Below are positions 32,614 through 43,107 of a DNA stretch of 64,000 nucleotides, one piece after another. The number at the start of each line of letters is the position of its first letter. Within the stretch, counting starts at the first letter, position 1. Under the pieces are notes generated by a model. That model searched no databases, had not been told where the DNA came from, and was given only the letters and a program-made list of their open reading frames with translations. Source of the stretch: Pontibacillus marinus BH030004 = DSM 16465 (GTDB lineage: Bacteria > Bacillota > Bacilli > Bacillales > BH030062); contig NZ_KE384332.1 of assembly GCF_000425225.1 (NCBI RefSeq), positions 59,632 through 123,631 on the forward strand, given 5' to 3'. A program made the translations under genes and the position numbers.

Positions 32614-33040
32614 TGTTTCAAGTGCGCTTTGGTATTGAGAAGGGATGACGTCCCTATTATAATCCATAAAAAATGTACAGAACCATGCAATCTTATTTTG
32701 CAAAGAACTGTACATCTTCACGAACGATCTTTGTACATTATAAAAGTCAAGTACATCAGGTATATGAGAAGTAATGTACCTCCAACATAAGGTAGATTTG
32801 TACTCAAAATGAAAAGGACAATAATTATAGAGAATCTTCTATCTGTTGTTTTCGTCATCATAAATCATAGTTCCTTACGTTATGAATTTTATTTTCTAGT
32901 TTGTATATAACCCACTGTGTTTATACCTGTCTCAGAAGCTCATTCTTCAAGTAGCAACTTTCCATGAAAGACTTTCTAGCATTTTCTTGGACGAGTATGA
33001 ATAAGTATAAGACAGAATTTCATACTTGGAGGAATGTAGC
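32614..33040. other. Intergenic region between rqcH and yloB with repeated GTAC motifs
   Basis: About 430 bases between divergent genes. No credible gene is seen. It contains five GTAC-centred sites: ATGTACAG (32673-32680), CTGTACAT (32708-32715, the exact inverse of the first), TGTACAT (32732-32738), GTACAT (32751-32756) and ATGTAC (32774-32779). The rest is A/T-rich and holds no promoter I can assign to yloB with confidence. Confidence 0.4.
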
Positions 33041-35698
33041 GTGAAATGGTATCAGTATGAAACAGAAAGCTTAGCAAGAAAACTCGCTGTAAACATACGA
33101 GAAGGCTTGTCAGAAAACCAAGCAGAGGAACGGCTGTCCAAATTTGGACCTAATGTTTTAGAGGAAGGGTCAGCGACAAACTGGCTCATTCTATTTTTTC
33201 GCCAATTTCAAGACTTTATGGTCCTTGTCTTATTGGCTGCCACGTTAATTTCAGGATTACTCGGTGAGTACGTAGATGCAATTGCAATAATGGCCATTGT
33301 ATTTATTAATGGCGTTCTTGGTTTTATTCAAGAACAAAAGGCAGAAAAGTCTCTTTCAAAATTAAAAGAGTTGTCCGCGCCCCAAGCTTCTGTTTTGCGA
33401 AATGGTGAATGGAGGAAGGTGCCTTCTTCAGAACTAGTCGTTGGAGATGTTGTGAAAATCTCTAGTGGAGATCGAGTAAGTGCTGATCTTCGTTTAGTAG
33501 ATGTGAAATCTCTTGAAATGGAAGAGTCATCGCTAACCGGTGAGTCTCTGCCTGTAGCCAAAAACGCACAAGAACTGGTTGATGAAAATGTAGAAATAGG
33601 CGATCAGTTAAATATGGCTTTTTCAGGCACACTCGTTACTAGAGGAAGTGGAGTGGGTGTTGTTGTGGGTACTGGCATGGATACAGCTATGGGGCAAATT
33701 GCATCCATGCTTGTTAGTACAGAACGTGTTCAAACGCCGCTTGAGCGAAAGCTTGCTGAATTAGGGAAAATCTTAATCATTACTGCACTATTATTAACAG
33801 CTTTTGTCGTTGTTCTTGGTGTGGTTCAAGGTCATCCGCTATATAACATGTTCCTTGCTGGTGTTTCACTAGCGGTTGCAGCTATACCAGAAGGGTTGCC
33901 TGCTATTGTAACAGTAGCCTTATCATTAGGCGTACAAAGGATGATCAAAAAACGTGCCATTGTTCGTAAGCTTTCTGCTGTAGAGACGTTAGGTTGTGCA
34001 TCTGTTATTTGTTCGGACAAGACTGGAACGATGACAGAAAACCAAATGACGGTGAAACAAGCATTTACTTTATCCGATCGTTTTCATGTATCTGGTGAAG
34101 GATACGATGTAGATGGAAGCTACTATGATGGTGAACATAAAGTGAATCCGATGGAAGTTCCACTTATGCGTGACATGTTAACGTACGGGGCTTTATGTAA
34201 TCACTCCACCCTTCGTCAGAAAGATAACCAATATTATATAGACGGAGATCCAACTGAAGGAGCGTTACTTGTTGCGGCAAGAAAAGCAGGGATTGCTGAA
34301 AAGGATCTTTCTTCCTATACGGTCATTCATGAAATCCCATTTGATTCTGATCGTAAACGGATGAGCATGGTCATAGAGGATGACCAGCGTAATCGTTTTG
34401 TCATTACAAAAGGAGCACCTGATGTTTTATTGCCGAGAGTTAAATATGTAAGGACTGATAATGGACAGACGCCAATTAAACCGAAAGATGAGAAAAAGAT
34501 AGAGAATGCACTTTATGAAATGGCTGATGGTGCATTACGAACGATTGCAATCTGTATGAAACCTTTAAAACCGACAGATTCCTTAAAAGATTTTGATTTA
34601 GAGAAGGATCTAGTTTTTGTAGGGCTCACAGGTATGATTGATCCACCAAGAAAAGAAGTGAAACAAGCTATACGTGAGTGTAAAGAAGCAGGCATTAAAA
34701 CAGTTATGATAACAGGTGACCATGCCAAAACAGCACGTGCTATTGCCTTAGACCTTAACCTTATGACAGAGGATGGTTTAGTTCTGGAAGGGAATCAACT
34801 TAGCACGATGTCACAAACAGAACTTGAAGATATTATTGATGATGTTTATGTATTTGCACGTGTAACACCTGAACATAAATTACGTATAGTGAAAGCCTTC
34901 CAAAAACAAGGTCATGTCGTAGCGATGACAGGCGATGGGGTAAATGATGCGCCTGCGATTAAAGCGAGCGATATAGGTGTTGCAATGGGTAGGAGTGGTA
35001 CAGATGTTGCCAAAGAGTCCTCATCTCTTATATTGCTAGATGATAACTTTGCAACGATCAAATCTGCTATTCATGAAGGACGTAACATTTATGAGAATAT
35101 AAGAAAATTTATTCGTTATTTACTAGCTTCTAATGTTGGAGAAATTTTGGTCATGTTATTTGCCATGTTGTTGGCACTTCCCTTACCGTTAGTCCCGGTT
35201 CAAATTTTATGGGTGAATCTAGTTACGGATGGTCTACCAGCGATGGCATTGGGATTGGATAAATCTGAAGGTAATGTTATGCAGCGTGCACCTCGAAATC
35301 CTAAAGAGGGGATTTTCTCAAGAGGGCTTGGCTTTAAAATTATATCACGTGGATTTATGATAGGGATTGTCACGTTAATTGCCTTTATGTTGGCGTATCA
35401 AGGTGATCCAGAACATTTACGTTATGGTCAGACTGTCGCATTTACTACGTTAGTGATGGCGCAGCTTATTCATGTTTTTGATTGCCGAAGTGATCGTTCG
35501 GTTTTTGCTAGAAATCCTTTTTCAAACTTATATCTCGTAGGAGCTGTCATTTCGTCTGTATTATTACTGATGGTCGTTATTTATTATCAACCACTACAAG
35601 ATGTGTTCCATACAATGAACTTAGGTTTTAGAGATTGGATATTCATATTAGCACTAAGTGCAATACCAACTGTTTTGTTTGGCTATACGAAAAAATAA
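33041..35698 (+). CDS. yloB: Calcium-transporting P-type ATPase (SERCA-like, YloB)
   Basis: P2A-type cation pump, 885 residues, expected to export Ca2+ and implicated in sporulation in B. subtilis. N-terminal cation_ATPase_N region (ETESLARKLAVNIREGLSE), actuator TGES, PEGLPAIVTVALS in M4, phosphorylation site SDKTGTMTENQMT, KGAPDVLLPR in the nucleotide domain, TGDGVNDAPAIKASDIGVAMG hinge, and C-terminal membrane segments. GTG at 33041 is 7 bases after GGAGGA. A terminator follows. Confidence 0.92.
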   Translation: MKWYQYETESLARKLAVNIREGLSENQAEERLSKFGPNVLEEGSATNWLILFFRQFQDFMVLVLLAATLISGLLGEYVDAIAIMAIVFINGVLGFIQEQKAEKSLSKLKELSAPQASVLRNGEWRKVPSSELVVGDVVKISSGDRVSADLRLVDVKSLEMEESSLTGESLPVAKNAQELVDENVEIGDQLNMAFSGTLVTRGSGVGVVVGTGMDTAMGQIASMLVSTERVQTPLERKLAELGKILIITALLLTAFVVVLGVVQGHPLYNMFLAGVSLAVAAIPEGLPAIVTVALSLGVQRMIKKRAIVRKLSAVETLGCASVICSDKTGTMTENQMTVKQAFTLSDRFHVSGEGYDVDGSYYDGEHKVNPMEVPLMRDMLTYGALCNHSTLRQKDNQYYIDGDPTEGALLVAARKAGIAEKDLSSYTVIHEIPFDSDRKRMSMVIEDDQRNRFVITKGAPDVLLPRVKYVRTDNGQTPIKPKDEKKIENALYEMADGALRTIAICMKPLKPTDSLKDFDLEKDLVFVGLTGMIDPPRKEVKQAIRECKEAGIKTVMITGDHAKTARAIALDLNLMTEDGLVLEGNQLSTMSQTELEDIIDDVYVFARVTPEHKLRIVKAFQKQGHVVAMTGDGVNDAPAIKASDIGVAMGRSGTDVAKESSSLILLDDNFATIKSAIHEGRNIYENIRKFIRYLLASNVGEILVMLFAMLLALPLPLVPVQILWVNLVTDGLPAMALGLDKSEGNVMQRAPRNPKEGIFSRGLGFKIISRGFMIGIVTLIAFMLAYQGDPEHLRYGQTVAFTTLVMAQLIHVFDCRSDRSVFARNPFSNLYLVGAVISSVLLLMVVIYYQPLQDVFHTMNLGFRDWIFILALSAIPTVLFGYTKK

Positions 35699-35730
35699 GA
35701 GAACAAATACTCCATGCATTTTGCTTAAAA

Positions 35731-35760
35731 GGGCTTGAAATTCTTCAAGCTCTTTTTTAT
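35731..35760 (+). terminator. Intrinsic terminator after yloB
   Basis: GGGCTTGAA/TTCAAGCTC stem around ATTC, followed by TTTTTT. Confidence 0.85.
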
Positions 35761-35825
35761 GCTCAAAAACAGCTTTTTATATTAAATACAAAGATTTTTT
35801 ATAGAAAACCATTGAAAAACCACCT

Positions 35826-35870
35826 AAAAACGAATATTATAATAACTGTTTGTTATCATTATTCGTGAAA
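35826..35870 (+). promoter_or_regulatory. Candidate PurR operator upstream of the purine permease
   Basis: An inverted pair of CGAA-centred half-sites, ACGAATATTAT (35830-35840) and ATTATTCGT (35858-35866). Related inverted PurBoxes control purine transporters in Bacillus. The spacer here, 19 bases by my alignment, is longer than the usual 16-17, so the call is tentative. No purine riboswitch is seen. Confidence 0.4.
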
Positions 35871-35885
35871 AGTTAGGTGTTGACG

Positions 35886-37175
35886 ATGGAGAAGTTTTTT
35901 AGATTGCAAGAAAATAACACGAACATTCGAACAGAAGTGAACGCAGGTTTTACAACATTCTTAACGATGCTTTATATCATCGTAGTAAACCCAGCCATTT
36001 TAAGCGCTGCAGGTGTGCCGTCTGGTCAAGTATTTATGGCAACAATTATCTCAGCTATTGTAGGTACTGGGTTAATGGCACTCCTCGCTAACTATCCGAT
36101 CGCTATAGCACCAGGTATGGGATTAAACGCATATTTTGTAACGGTTGTGATGGAAAATGGCTTCTCTTATGACATTGTATTTGGAGCTGTATTTGTTGCG
36201 GGTGTATTATTTCTCGCTCTAAGTTTAACGAGTATTCGAGAAATGCTCATAGAGGCGATACCGAATTCCTTGAAATTTGGGATTACATCAGGTATTGGAT
36301 TATTTATAGCGTTTCTGGGGCTGAAATTTGCAGGAATAATTGTTCCTAGTGAAACGAATATGGTTACGCTTGGTGATTTGCAAGCGCCGACAACGATCCT
36401 TGCAATTGCTGGTTTATTTATTACGCTTACACTAATGGCACGGAACGTAAAGGGAGCCCTATTCTTCGGAATGATTGCAACAGCTATTATTGCGATGTTT
36501 ATGGGAGACCTTAAGTTTGAAGGTGTGGTATCAGCACCACCTATGCCAACATTTTTTGATATGAATCTAGCTGGTGTGTTTTCAGAAGGGTTATTTGCTG
36601 TTGTATTTGCTTTTCTTCTTGTGACAATATTTGATACAACAGGGACGCTCATTGGTGTTGCAGAGCAAGCAAATTTCATGAAAAATGGTAAATTACCGAA
36701 AGCGAAATCAGCTTTAATGGCAGATGCTGTGGCTACAACAGTTGGTTCAACACTTGGTACAAGTCCTTCGACGGCTTACATTGAGTCGACATCAGGCGTT
36801 ACAGCTGGTGGGCGTACAGGTTTAACATCACTTGTTGTTGCAGGATTGTTCTTCGTATCCATGTTTTTCTCCCCATTCATTGGAGCGATTGCAGGAGTGT
36901 CTGCGATTACAGCACCCGTGTTAATTATTGTGGGTTGTTTTATGATGGAAGGACTTTCTCGTGTCGACTGGAGAACATTTGATGAGGCATTTCCAGCGTT
37001 CATTATTATTTTAACGATGCCACTAACTTCTAGTATTGCAACGGGCATTGCTATGGGTTTCATCACATATCCGTTATTAAAGCTTGTTAGCGGAAAAGGA
37101 AAACAAGTTCATTGGTTACTTTATGTATTTGGGTTTCTTTTTCTTATTCAGCTTGTTTTCTTCCCAATGCATTAA
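35886..37175 (+). CDS. NCS2 family purine permease (PbuG/PbuO-like, AzgA type)
   Basis: About 429 residues and 12-14 membrane segments. EVNAGFTTFLTMLYIIVVNPAIL, IAPGMGLNAYF, FDTTGTLIGVAEQ and GTSPSTAYIESTSGV are signatures of AzgA-like hypoxanthine/guanine/adenine transporters. The ATG at 35886 follows AGGTG by 6 bases; GTG 35877 and TTG 35880 lie on that ribosome site. Substrate preference cannot be settled. Own promoter region with a PurBox-like palindrome; not part of this block in B. subtilis as far as I recall. Confidence 0.85.
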   Translation: MEKFFRLQENNTNIRTEVNAGFTTFLTMLYIIVVNPAILSAAGVPSGQVFMATIISAIVGTGLMALLANYPIAIAPGMGLNAYFVTVVMENGFSYDIVFGAVFVAGVLFLALSLTSIREMLIEAIPNSLKFGITSGIGLFIAFLGLKFAGIIVPSETNMVTLGDLQAPTTILAIAGLFITLTLMARNVKGALFFGMIATAIIAMFMGDLKFEGVVSAPPMPTFFDMNLAGVFSEGLFAVVFAFLLVTIFDTTGTLIGVAEQANFMKNGKLPKAKSALMADAVATTVGSTLGTSPSTAYIESTSGVTAGGRTGLTSLVVAGLFFVSMFFSPFIGAIAGVSAITAPVLIIVGCFMMEGLSRVDWRTFDEAFPAFIIILTMPLTSSIATGIAMGFITYPLLKLVSGKGKQVHWLLYVFGFLFLIQLVFFPMH

Positions 37176-37190
37176 AAATAAAGGTATTTT

Positions 37191-37221
37191 GGGCTGTTCG
37201 CTTTTGCGGCAGCTCTTTTTC
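37191..37221 (+). terminator. Intrinsic terminator after the purine permease
   Basis: GGGCTGTTCGC/GCGGCAGCTC stem (one bulge, G-U pairs) with TTTT loop and trailing TTTTT. Confidence 0.65.
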
Positions 37222-37338
37222 TATGGTACGGTAATATTCATTGAATTCATCATTATACGATTTTTAAAGGTAATGTGTTGAATTTCATGATAAACTACCT
37301 ATAGAAAAGAAAACCGAATAGAAACGGAAGTGATACGA

Positions 37339-38220
37339 ATGGTTAAAAGTATGACAGGCTATGGACGCAGTATAAAACGACTGGATGACACAACGATTAC
37401 CGTTGAGATCCGAACCGTCAATCATCGCTTTTTAGATATGTCTACCAAGATGCCACGGTCACTTTTATATTTAGAGGATGCAATGAAGAAAATCATTCAA
37501 AAGGATTTTCAAAGAGGTCGTGTTGATGTATATGTTACGCTTGAGGGTTCAGGGCTGACCACAAGGACGTTAAATGTTGATTGGGATTTGATGGATCAAT
37601 TTATTACACAACTAAAAACAGCTCAAGAACGTTATCAATTGCAAGGTGAAGTCTCTATTCAAAGCTTAACCGAAATGGATGACTTGTTTACAATTCAGGA
37701 ACAAGAGGAACATGAAGATCAAATGAAAACTGCAATACTTGATGCGGTGAGAGAATCAGCTGAACAAGTTCGTGATATGCGATTACATGAAGGGCGTGCC
37801 TTACGAGAGGATATGGAAAATCGATTGTCTGTAATTGAACGCACAGTTGAAGACCTTGAATCTCGACGGGGCATAGTTATTGAAGAAACCAGAGAACGCA
37901 TTAAAAGTCGCATTGCGGAGTACACCCAAGAAGAATTGAGAGATCAGGATTCACGAATCTTACATGAAGTTGGTTTGCTTGCTGAAAAAGGTGATATTGC
38001 AGAAGAGATCACACGCATGTTTAGTCATATCAATCAGTTTCGTCAAACCTTACACGATCATGGTGCAATTGGACGGAAATTAGATTTTATTGTCCAGGAG
38101 ATGAACCGTGAATCCAACACAGTAGGCTCTAAATCAACCGATGCAAAAATCAGTGAATGGGTTGTATTATTAAAGAGTGAGATAGAAAAAATAAAAGAAC
38201 AAGTACAAAATGTTGAATAA
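37339..38220 (+). CDS. yloC: YicC/YloC family endoribonuclease
   Basis: 293 residues. N-terminal YicC_N domain beginning MVKSMTGYGRS, with VEIRTVNHRFLDMSTKMPR, and C-terminal DUF1732 (GDIAEEITRMFSHINQFRQTL ... GRKLDFIVQEMNRESNTVGSKS). E. coli YicC has been reported as an endoribonuclease affecting small-RNA turnover; activity here is inferred. ATG 37339 begins at the family's usual MVKSMTG. Confidence 0.88.
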   Translation: MVKSMTGYGRSIKRLDDTTITVEIRTVNHRFLDMSTKMPRSLLYLEDAMKKIIQKDFQRGRVDVYVTLEGSGLTTRTLNVDWDLMDQFITQLKTAQERYQLQGEVSIQSLTEMDDLFTIQEQEEHEDQMKTAILDAVRESAEQVRDMRLHEGRALREDMENRLSVIERTVEDLESRRGIVIEETRERIKSRIAEYTQEELRDQDSRILHEVGLLAEKGDIAEEITRMFSHINQFRQTLHDHGAIGRKLDFIVQEMNRESNTVGSKSTDAKISEWVVLLKSEIEKIKEQVQNVE

Positions 38221-38288
38221 TGATTGTGTTTTCTTTAAAATTTTTCATATAATTATAGTATTGGCATTACATCGAAGGAGGAGCCATT

Positions 38289-39180
<892 letters not shown>

Positions 39181-39182
39181 TG

Positions 39183-39389
39183 ATGTTAGAACCATCCATT
39201 GATAAGTTAATGCAAAATATTAATTCGAAATATACTTTAGTTACGTTGTCTGCACGTCGTGCGCGACAAATGCAAGAAACAAATAAGTACCTTATTGAGA
39301 ATTATGATTCAGAAAAGTATGTTGGTATTGCTCTTGAGGAAGTAAATCAAGGGAAACTATACTACACCGTAGATGAAGACGCAGAATAA
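39183..39389 (+). CDS. rpoZ: DNA-directed RNA polymerase omega subunit
   Basis: 68 residues. MLEPSIDKLMQNINSKYTLVTLSARRARQM is the conserved omega core contacting the beta' C terminus. Two ATGs (39180 and 39183); the second matches the family start. Coupled to gmk and followed by a terminator. Confidence 0.92.
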   Translation: MLEPSIDKLMQNINSKYTLVTLSARRARQMQETNKYLIENYDSEKYVGIALEEVNQGKLYYTVDEDAE

Positions 39390-39416
39390 CAACCTACTCA
39401 GGTTGTTATTTTTGTT
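39387..39416 (+). terminator. Intrinsic terminator after rpoZ
   Basis: TAACAACCT/AGGTTGTTA stem around ACTC, then TTTTTG. It begins within the rpoZ stop codon. Confidence 0.8.
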
Positions 39417-39477
39417 TGTATGGGACGCTTGCGCTTCTCTATAATAACCTCTTTTTTAAGAATAGGAGCGACTAAAT

Positions 39478-40683
39478 ATGCTTAAAGGAAAAAATGTATT
39501 ACTAGGGGTATCAGGTGGGATCGCTGCCTATAAAGCTTGTGCGTTAACCAGTAAGCTTGTTCAGGCAGGTGCGAATGTAACTGTAGTGATGACAAAGAGC
39601 TCACAGGAGTTCGTAACCCCACTAACCTTTCAAGCGCTGTCACGAAATCCGGTCTACACGGATACATTTGATGAGAAAATACCTGAGCAAATCGCTCACA
39701 TTGATATTGCGGATTGGGCAGATTTAATTGTGTTAGCTCCTGCTACAGCAAACTTACTTGGTAAGGTTGCGAATGGAATCGCAGATGATATGTTAACGAC
39801 AACATTACTGGCATCTGTTGCACCCGTATATGTAGCACCTGCTATGAATGTACATATGTATGCTCACCCAGCTGTACAAGATAACCTTAAACGCTTAGAA
39901 AGCTTTGGATATCGTTTTATTGAACCAGGAGATGGCTATCTAGCATGTGGCTATGTTGGAAAAGGCCGATTAGAAGAACCCGAAACCATTGTGAGTGTTT
40001 TAGAAAAGTCTGAAGAATCATCCTCGTTGCTAAAAGGTAAGCGTGTGTTGATTACAGCAGGTCCTACTCATGAAGAAATCGATCCTGTTCGCTTTTTTAC
40101 AAACCACTCTTCAGGAAAAATGGGCTATGCGTTCGCAAAGGAAGCAGCTTCGTTAGGTGCCGAGGTTACTCTAGTGTCTGGCCCGACAAACCTAGATCCT
40201 CCAAAGGGAGTAACTGTTATTCAAGTCCATTCAGCTCATGAAATGTATGAACGTGTTTTAGAGCGTTACAAAGAACAGGACATCATTATAAAATCAGCGG
40301 CGGTTGCGGATTACAAACCAAAACATACTTTCGATCAGAAGATGAAGAAAAAAGACGGAGATCTTGTGATTGAAATGGAACGAACTCAGGATATTTTAAA
40401 AGCGCTTGGTGAAAAGAAACAACATCAGTTTTTAGTAGGATTTGCTGCAGAGACGCAAGATCCTCATATTTATGGAAAGCAAAAATTAGAAAAGAAAAAT
40501 CTTGATGCTATTGTTGTAAACAATATTTCATCAGAAGGTGCAGGGTTTGGAGGCGATACAAATATCGTAAGCTATCTGAACCGTCATGGGGAACAAAAAG
40601 ACTATCCGCTTTTATCGAAGGAAGAAGTCGCTTATGAAATTTTGCATCGAATAATGGATGATTTAAAGGATGTTCAGAATTGA
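39478..40683 (+). CDS. coaBC: Bifunctional phosphopantothenoylcysteine decarboxylase / phosphopantothenate-cysteine ligase
   Basis: Two steps of coenzyme A synthesis. CoaC domain (about 1-185): HIDIADWAD with catalytic His, PAMNVHM, and substrate-clamp Cys in GYLACGYVGKGRLEEP. CoaB domain (about 190-400): ITAGPTHEEIDPVRFFTNHSSGKMG and KSAAVADYKPK. 401 residues. ATG with AGGAGCG upstream. The stop overlaps the TTG of priA. Confidence 0.94.
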   Translation: MLKGKNVLLGVSGGIAAYKACALTSKLVQAGANVTVVMTKSSQEFVTPLTFQALSRNPVYTDTFDEKIPEQIAHIDIADWADLIVLAPATANLLGKVANGIADDMLTTTLLASVAPVYVAPAMNVHMYAHPAVQDNLKRLESFGYRFIEPGDGYLACGYVGKGRLEEPETIVSVLEKSEESSSLLKGKRVLITAGPTHEEIDPVRFFTNHSSGKMGYAFAKEAASLGAEVTLVSGPTNLDPPKGVTVIQVHSAHEMYERVLERYKEQDIIIKSAAVADYKPKHTFDQKMKKKDGDLVIEMERTQDILKALGEKKQHQFLVGFAAETQDPHIYGKQKLEKKNLDAIVVNNISSEGAGFGGDTNIVSYLNRHGEQKDYPLLSKEEVAYEILHRIMDDLKDVQN

Positions 40684-43091
40684 AGATAGCTCGTGTCATA
40701 GTTGATGTACCAACAAGTCAAACAAACCGTCTTTTCGATTATCGTATCCCTGAACATCTGGAATCTGTTGTTGGGCGAGGTATGCGTGTTGTGATTCCTT
40801 TTGGTCCCAGAAAAATTATGGGATTTGTCATTGAGGTGACGGGTGAGACCAAATTAGATAAATTGAAAGATATTGTCGATGTAATGGATTTCACCCCAGT
40901 CCTTACAAACGAACTCATTGATTTGGGTAAGTGGATTTCTGAAACGACTCTATGTCTATACATAACTGCCTTTCAAGCCATGCTTCCCCAAGTACTTAAG
41001 GCAAAATATAAAAAGGAATTGTGGCTACTTGCTGAAGAGGAAGAATTAAATGACGATCTAGCTAAGCTATTCGCAGGAAGAGCAGTTATTTCTTATGAAG
41101 ATTTGCAAGATTCGACCGTTTCTTATAGGCAAGTACAAAAAGGAATTCAGGACGGTTTGTTAGAGGTTCAATACAAAGTTAAAGGGCGAGAAACAAAAAA
41201 GACCGAAACATTTATAGCCCCAGCTGTAGATGTTATGAAATTAGAAGAGGCTTATGAAGATCTGTCTAAAGGAGCTAAAAAACAAAGGTTGATCCTTTCC
41301 TACTTTTTAGAGAACCCCGAAGAAGTACACCGACGAAAACTACTAGAGGTTTTGTCGACGACAACTGCATCCCTGAAACCATTAATCGAAAAAGGTCTCC
41401 TAGAAGAAGTTCATAAAGAAGTGTATCGCGACCCATACCAAGATCGGGAGTATGAGCGAACAACTCCATTTGATCTAACAGAAGAACAAGCAGGCGCAAT
41501 TGAACCTATTTTACAATCGATTGAACATAAGGAGCACCACACCTTTCTATTACATGGTGTTACGGGTAGTGGTAAGACAGAAGTGTACTTACAATCCATT
41601 CAAAAGGTGATAGACCAAGGGAAAGAAGCGATTGTTCTTGTGCCTGAAATTGCTCTGACACCTCAGATGGTGGAACGGTTTAAAGGTAGATTTGGTTCTA
41701 AGGTTGCTGTGCTGCACAGTGCCCTTTCTTACGGTGAAAAATATGATGAATGGCGTAAAATACAACGAAAAGAAGTGCAAGTCGTTGTAGGCGCTCGTTC
41801 TGCCATTTTCGCTCCTTTTGAAAATGTCGGTATCATTATTATTGATGAAGAGCATGAATCGAGTTACAAGCAAGAGGATTACCCTCGTTATCATGCGAGA
41901 GATGTGGCGATTAAAAGAGGAGAACATCACCATTGTCCTGTTGTACTAGGCAGTGCAACCCCTACATTAGAATCTTTTGCAAGAGCGAAAAAGGACGTAT
42001 ATAAGCTTCTGAGTCTAAAGAAGCGTATGAATGAACAAGCCATGCCTGAAGTAGAGAAAGTTGATATGCGGGAAGAATTGCGTGCAGGGAATCGGTCGAT
42101 GTTTTCACATGTACTACATGAAAAGATCTTGGACCGTATTCAAAAAGGGGAACAAGTGGTCTTGTTTTTAAATCGACGTGGTTATTCGACTTTTGTGATG
42201 TGCAGAGACTGTGGTCATGTGATGGAGTGTCCGCATTGTGATATTGCTTTAACGTATCATCGGCGTAGTGAGCGGTTAAAATGTCACTATTGTTCTTATG
42301 AGGAAGCCATGCCTACCATTTGTCCTTCTTGTGAGAGTGATTCCATTCGTTATTTTGGTACTGGTACACAAAAGGTAGAAGAGTCATTAGGTCAGCTGAT
42401 TCCCGAGGCAAGAATTATTAGGATGGATGTTGATACAACAAGAAGAAAGGGTGCACATGAACGTTTGTTGACCCAATTTGCAAATCAGGAAGCAGATATA
42501 TTGCTTGGAACACAAATGATTGCAAAAGGATTAGACTTTGCTAACGTAACATTAGTCGGCGTATTAGCGGCGGATGCTTTACTTCATTTACCTGACTTCC
42601 GTTCATCTGAAAAAACGTTTCAACTATTAACACAAGTAAGTGGGCGCGCGGGTCGTCACAAGTTACCTGGAGAAGTTATTGTACAAAGCTACACACCAGA
42701 GCATTACAGCATTGAGCTCGCGAGCCAATATGATTATGACGCATTTTTCTTAAAAGAAATGCAGATGAGAAAGATGTTCCAATATCCACCTTATTATTTT
42801 TTAGTGCTTCTCACCGTATCTCACCCGAATCAGATGTACACGATGGATATTACGAAGCAAATGGGTCAGTTTTTGCGGAACCACTTATCGGACAATTCAA
42901 TTATACTTGGCCCGACACCATCGCCTTTAACACGGATCAAGGATAGATATCGATATCAATGCATGATAAAATATAGAGATGAACCATCGTTGTTAAAGAT
43001 TATGAATCGACTATTTCAAATACATGAAGATGCGATACAAAACAATGATTTACAAATTACGATTGATTTTCAACCATACCAGCTAATGTAA
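40680..43091 (+). CDS. priA: Primosomal protein N' (replication restart helicase PriA)
   Basis: 803-residue SF2 helicase that reloads the replisome at collapsed forks. N-terminal 3'-DNA binding domain, Walker A HGVTGSGKTEVYL (about 288-300), DEEH box, and two zinc clusters of paired cysteines (CRDCGHVMECPHC, CHYC...CPSC) between helicase motifs. Motifs V-VI (GTQMIAKGLDFANVTLVGVL, QVSGRAGR) are intact. TTG start coupled to coaBC. Confidence 0.94.
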   Translation: MKIARVIVDVPTSQTNRLFDYRIPEHLESVVGRGMRVVIPFGPRKIMGFVIEVTGETKLDKLKDIVDVMDFTPVLTNELIDLGKWISETTLCLYITAFQAMLPQVLKAKYKKELWLLAEEEELNDDLAKLFAGRAVISYEDLQDSTVSYRQVQKGIQDGLLEVQYKVKGRETKKTETFIAPAVDVMKLEEAYEDLSKGAKKQRLILSYFLENPEEVHRRKLLEVLSTTTASLKPLIEKGLLEEVHKEVYRDPYQDREYERTTPFDLTEEQAGAIEPILQSIEHKEHHTFLLHGVTGSGKTEVYLQSIQKVIDQGKEAIVLVPEIALTPQMVERFKGRFGSKVAVLHSALSYGEKYDEWRKIQRKEVQVVVGARSAIFAPFENVGIIIIDEEHESSYKQEDYPRYHARDVAIKRGEHHHCPVVLGSATPTLESFARAKKDVYKLLSLKKRMNEQAMPEVEKVDMREELRAGNRSMFSHVLHEKILDRIQKGEQVVLFLNRRGYSTFVMCRDCGHVMECPHCDIALTYHRRSERLKCHYCSYEEAMPTICPSCESDSIRYFGTGTQKVEESLGQLIPEARIIRMDVDTTRRKGAHERLLTQFANQEADILLGTQMIAKGLDFANVTLVGVLAADALLHLPDFRSSEKTFQLLTQVSGRAGRHKLPGEVIVQSYTPEHYSIELASQYDYDAFFLKEMQMRKMFQYPPYYFLVLLTVSHPNQMYTMDITKQMGQFLRNHLSDNSIILGPTPSPLTRIKDRYRYQCMIKYRDEPSLLKIMNRLFQIHEDAIQNNDLQITIDFQPYQLM

Positions 43092-43107
43092 GGAGTGAGA
43101 TATCCGG

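Noticed and set aside
32560..32790. 76-codon plus-strand frame in the rqcH-yloB gap
   Set aside because: Overlaps the rqcH start and its promoter antisense, has no ribosome site and encodes nothing recognisable.
35701..35885. Purine riboswitch upstream of the purine permease
   Set aside because: Looked for because such permeases often have one, but no conserved purine aptamer core is present; the only hairpin is the yloB terminator.
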